In this document: piece by piece, positions 6,175-7,249 of the stretch
How the letters are laid out: the number at the start of each line of letters is the position of its first letter
How positions within the stretch are numbered: position 1 is the first letter of the stretch
Source: an uncultured Clostridia bacterium
Lineage (GTDB): Bacteria > Bacillota > Clostridia > Oscillospirales > Oscillospiraceae
NCBI GenBank assembly: GCA_937892865.1
Contig: CALBJG010000040.1
Span: forward strand, 1-7,249
Direction: 5' to 3'
Length of the DNA stretch: 7,249 nucleotides
The notes under the pieces: generated by a model
The model's input: the letters and a program-made list of their open reading frames with translations, nothing else
Databases searched by the model: none
Told to the model about the DNA's origin: nothing
Program-made: the position numbers and the translations under genes

Positions 6175-7249
6175 TTATAAAATTTCCATCAGCGCATCGG
6201 CATACTGGGCGCAGGTGGCCTCCGAACCGTCGGGCTTGACCCGCAACGGGCAGGCCGCCATTGCCTTTTCCAGTTTTTCTGCCTTATCTGCCCGGCAGAT
6301 ATGCCGCAGGAGCATCGCTGTCGCTTTGAGAATGCTCTCCGGGTTTGCGTAGTTGCCCATACCGCTTTCAATAAGCCTGGGAGCAGAGCCATGGATGGCT
6401 TCAAACATTGCATACTTATCGCCAATGTTGGCAGATCCGGCTGTACCTACACCGCCCTGGATCTGGGCAGCCTCGTCGGTGATGATATCGCCGTACAGAT
6501 TTGGCAGCAGTACCACCTGGAATTTACTGCGGATACTCTTATCAATGAGATTGGCGGTCATTATGTCAATGTAGTAATCTTCCACCGTAATACCGGGATA
6601 TTCCGCCGCTACTTCGTGGGCGATGGCAGTAAATTTGCCATCGGTCTTTTTCATAATATTGGCTTTGGTGACGATTGATACATGGGTCTTGCCGTTATTC
6701 CTGGCGTACTCAAATGCCGCTCTTGCAATACGGCGTGTACCCAAATCGGTAGTCACCTTAAAATCCACAGCCATTCCGGGCAGTTCCACACCCCGGCTGC
6801 CCAATACATACTCGCCCTCGGTATTTTCCCGGTAGAACATCCAATCGATGCCCTCCTCCGGAATGGACACCGGACGACAGTTTGCATAGAGGTCCAGTTC
6901 CCGGCGCATAGTCACATTGGCGCTTTCCATCGTACCGCCGTGGGGCGTGGTGGTAGGGCCTTTCAGGATCACATCGCAGGTCTTGATCTGGGCAAGGACA
7001 TCTTCCGGAATGGGTTTCCCCTGAGCAAGGCGGTTTTCAATAGTCAGACCGAAGATCTGCTTGATGACCACAGTACCTGCCGCAACTTCATCTGCAAGGA
7101 GTTTGTTTAACACCCGGAACGCCTGCTCTGTGATGATCGGGCCAATGCCGTCACCGTCAATGACACCGATGGTCACAACTTCGTCAACTACATCTGCACC
7201 GTCTGCGGTACCCGTGACGGTTCCTGCGAGCATAAGAACCGTGTCATGA
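6175..7249 (-). CDS. Isocitrate/isopropylmalate-family dehydrogenase, probably isocitrate dehydrogenase (5' end open at window edge)
   Basis: This decarboxylating dehydrogenase probably converts isocitrate to 2-oxoglutarate, feeding glutamate synthesis. Positions count from the Met at 7231-7233, the only in-frame ATG near the edge, which gives 352 residues. Seen in order are IDGDGIGP (25-32), ESANVTMRRELDLYANCRPV (103-122, with S104, N106, R110 and R120), YRENTEGEY (134-142, R135 and Y142), the catalytic lysine region VTKANIMKKTDG (188-199, K190), NLYGDIITDEAA (245-256, D249 and D253) and AIHGSAP (279-285). The Ser-x-Asn before MRR favours isocitrate over isopropylmalate. That Met has no Shine-Dalgarno site, and the frame stays open upstream (HDTVL) to the edge. 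Relatives I recall carry about 40 residues before the first glycine motif, against about 24 here. The real start is therefore probably outside the window. At the coenzyme-selective site the sequence is PRL (285-287), neither the classic NADP nor NAD pattern, so the coenzyme is left open. Confidence 0.9.
   Translation of the reverse strand, partial: HDTVLMLAGTVTGTADGADVVDEVVTIGVIDGDGIGPIITEQAFRVLNKLLADEVAAGTVVIKQIFGLTIENRLAQGKPIPEDVLAQIKTCDVILKGPTTTPHGGTMESANVTMRRELDLYANCRPVSIPEEGIDWMFYRENTEGEYVLGSRGVELPGMAVDFKVTTDLGTRRIARAAFEYARNNGKTHVSIVTKANIMKKTDGKFTAIAHEVAAEYPGITVEDYYIDIMTANLIDKSIRSKFQVVLLPNLYGDIITDEAAQIQGGVGTAGSANIGDKYAMFEAIHGSAPRLIESGMGNYANPESILKATAMLLRHICRADKAEKLEKAMAACPLRVKPDGSEATCAQYADALMEIL

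Overview
The window looks like a chromosomal segment of a gut-associated Gram-positive bacterium of class Clostridia, possibly Oscillospirales or a relative. The basis is mixed. Ribosome-binding sites are strong AGGAGG-type and intergenic DNA is AT-rich. There is a YerC/YecD-type TrpR-like gene, a choloylglycine hydrolase close to my recollection of the Clostridium perfringens enzyme, and a cytoplasmic GH2 glycosidase of the DUF4982 type. The genus cannot be fixed from the sequence alone.

Layout. On the minus strand, positions 2518 down to 1 hold a four-gene set: a lipoprotein amino-acid-binding protein, a permease, an ATPase, and the start of a YerC-like regulator cut by the left edge. It has a near-ideal sigma-A promoter at 2601-2629 and a leader of about 75 nt with four evenly phased CCGGT units. 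A strong 12-bp hairpin lies between the binding-protein and permease genes. The last three genes are packed within 3-10 nt of each other. On the plus strand, starting divergently at 2753, is a bile salt hydrolase gene. It is followed by a GH2 beta-galactosidase-like gene with its own promoter, TTGTAT-17-TATAAT. A bidirectional hairpin terminator at 6141-6170 separates this from a convergent minus-strand NAD(P)-dependent isocitrate dehydrogenase-type gene, which is open at the right edge.

How the genes may work together. The three ABC components form one polar-amino-acid importer. YerC is probably co-transcribed with it. The hydrolase would release glycine or taurine from conjugated bile salts inside the cell. 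The 234-bp divergent region between hydrolase and importer carries a perfect 16-bp palindrome that could regulate one or both sides. A functional link between deconjugation and amino-acid import is only a hypothesis. The GH2 enzyme has no export signal and no sugar transporter in view, so it probably acts on an imported galactoside.

All genes belong to known families. I found no mobile element, CRISPR array, RNA gene or clearly new system. The points most worth checking are regulatory: the palindrome, the phased leader repeats and the intra-operon hairpin.
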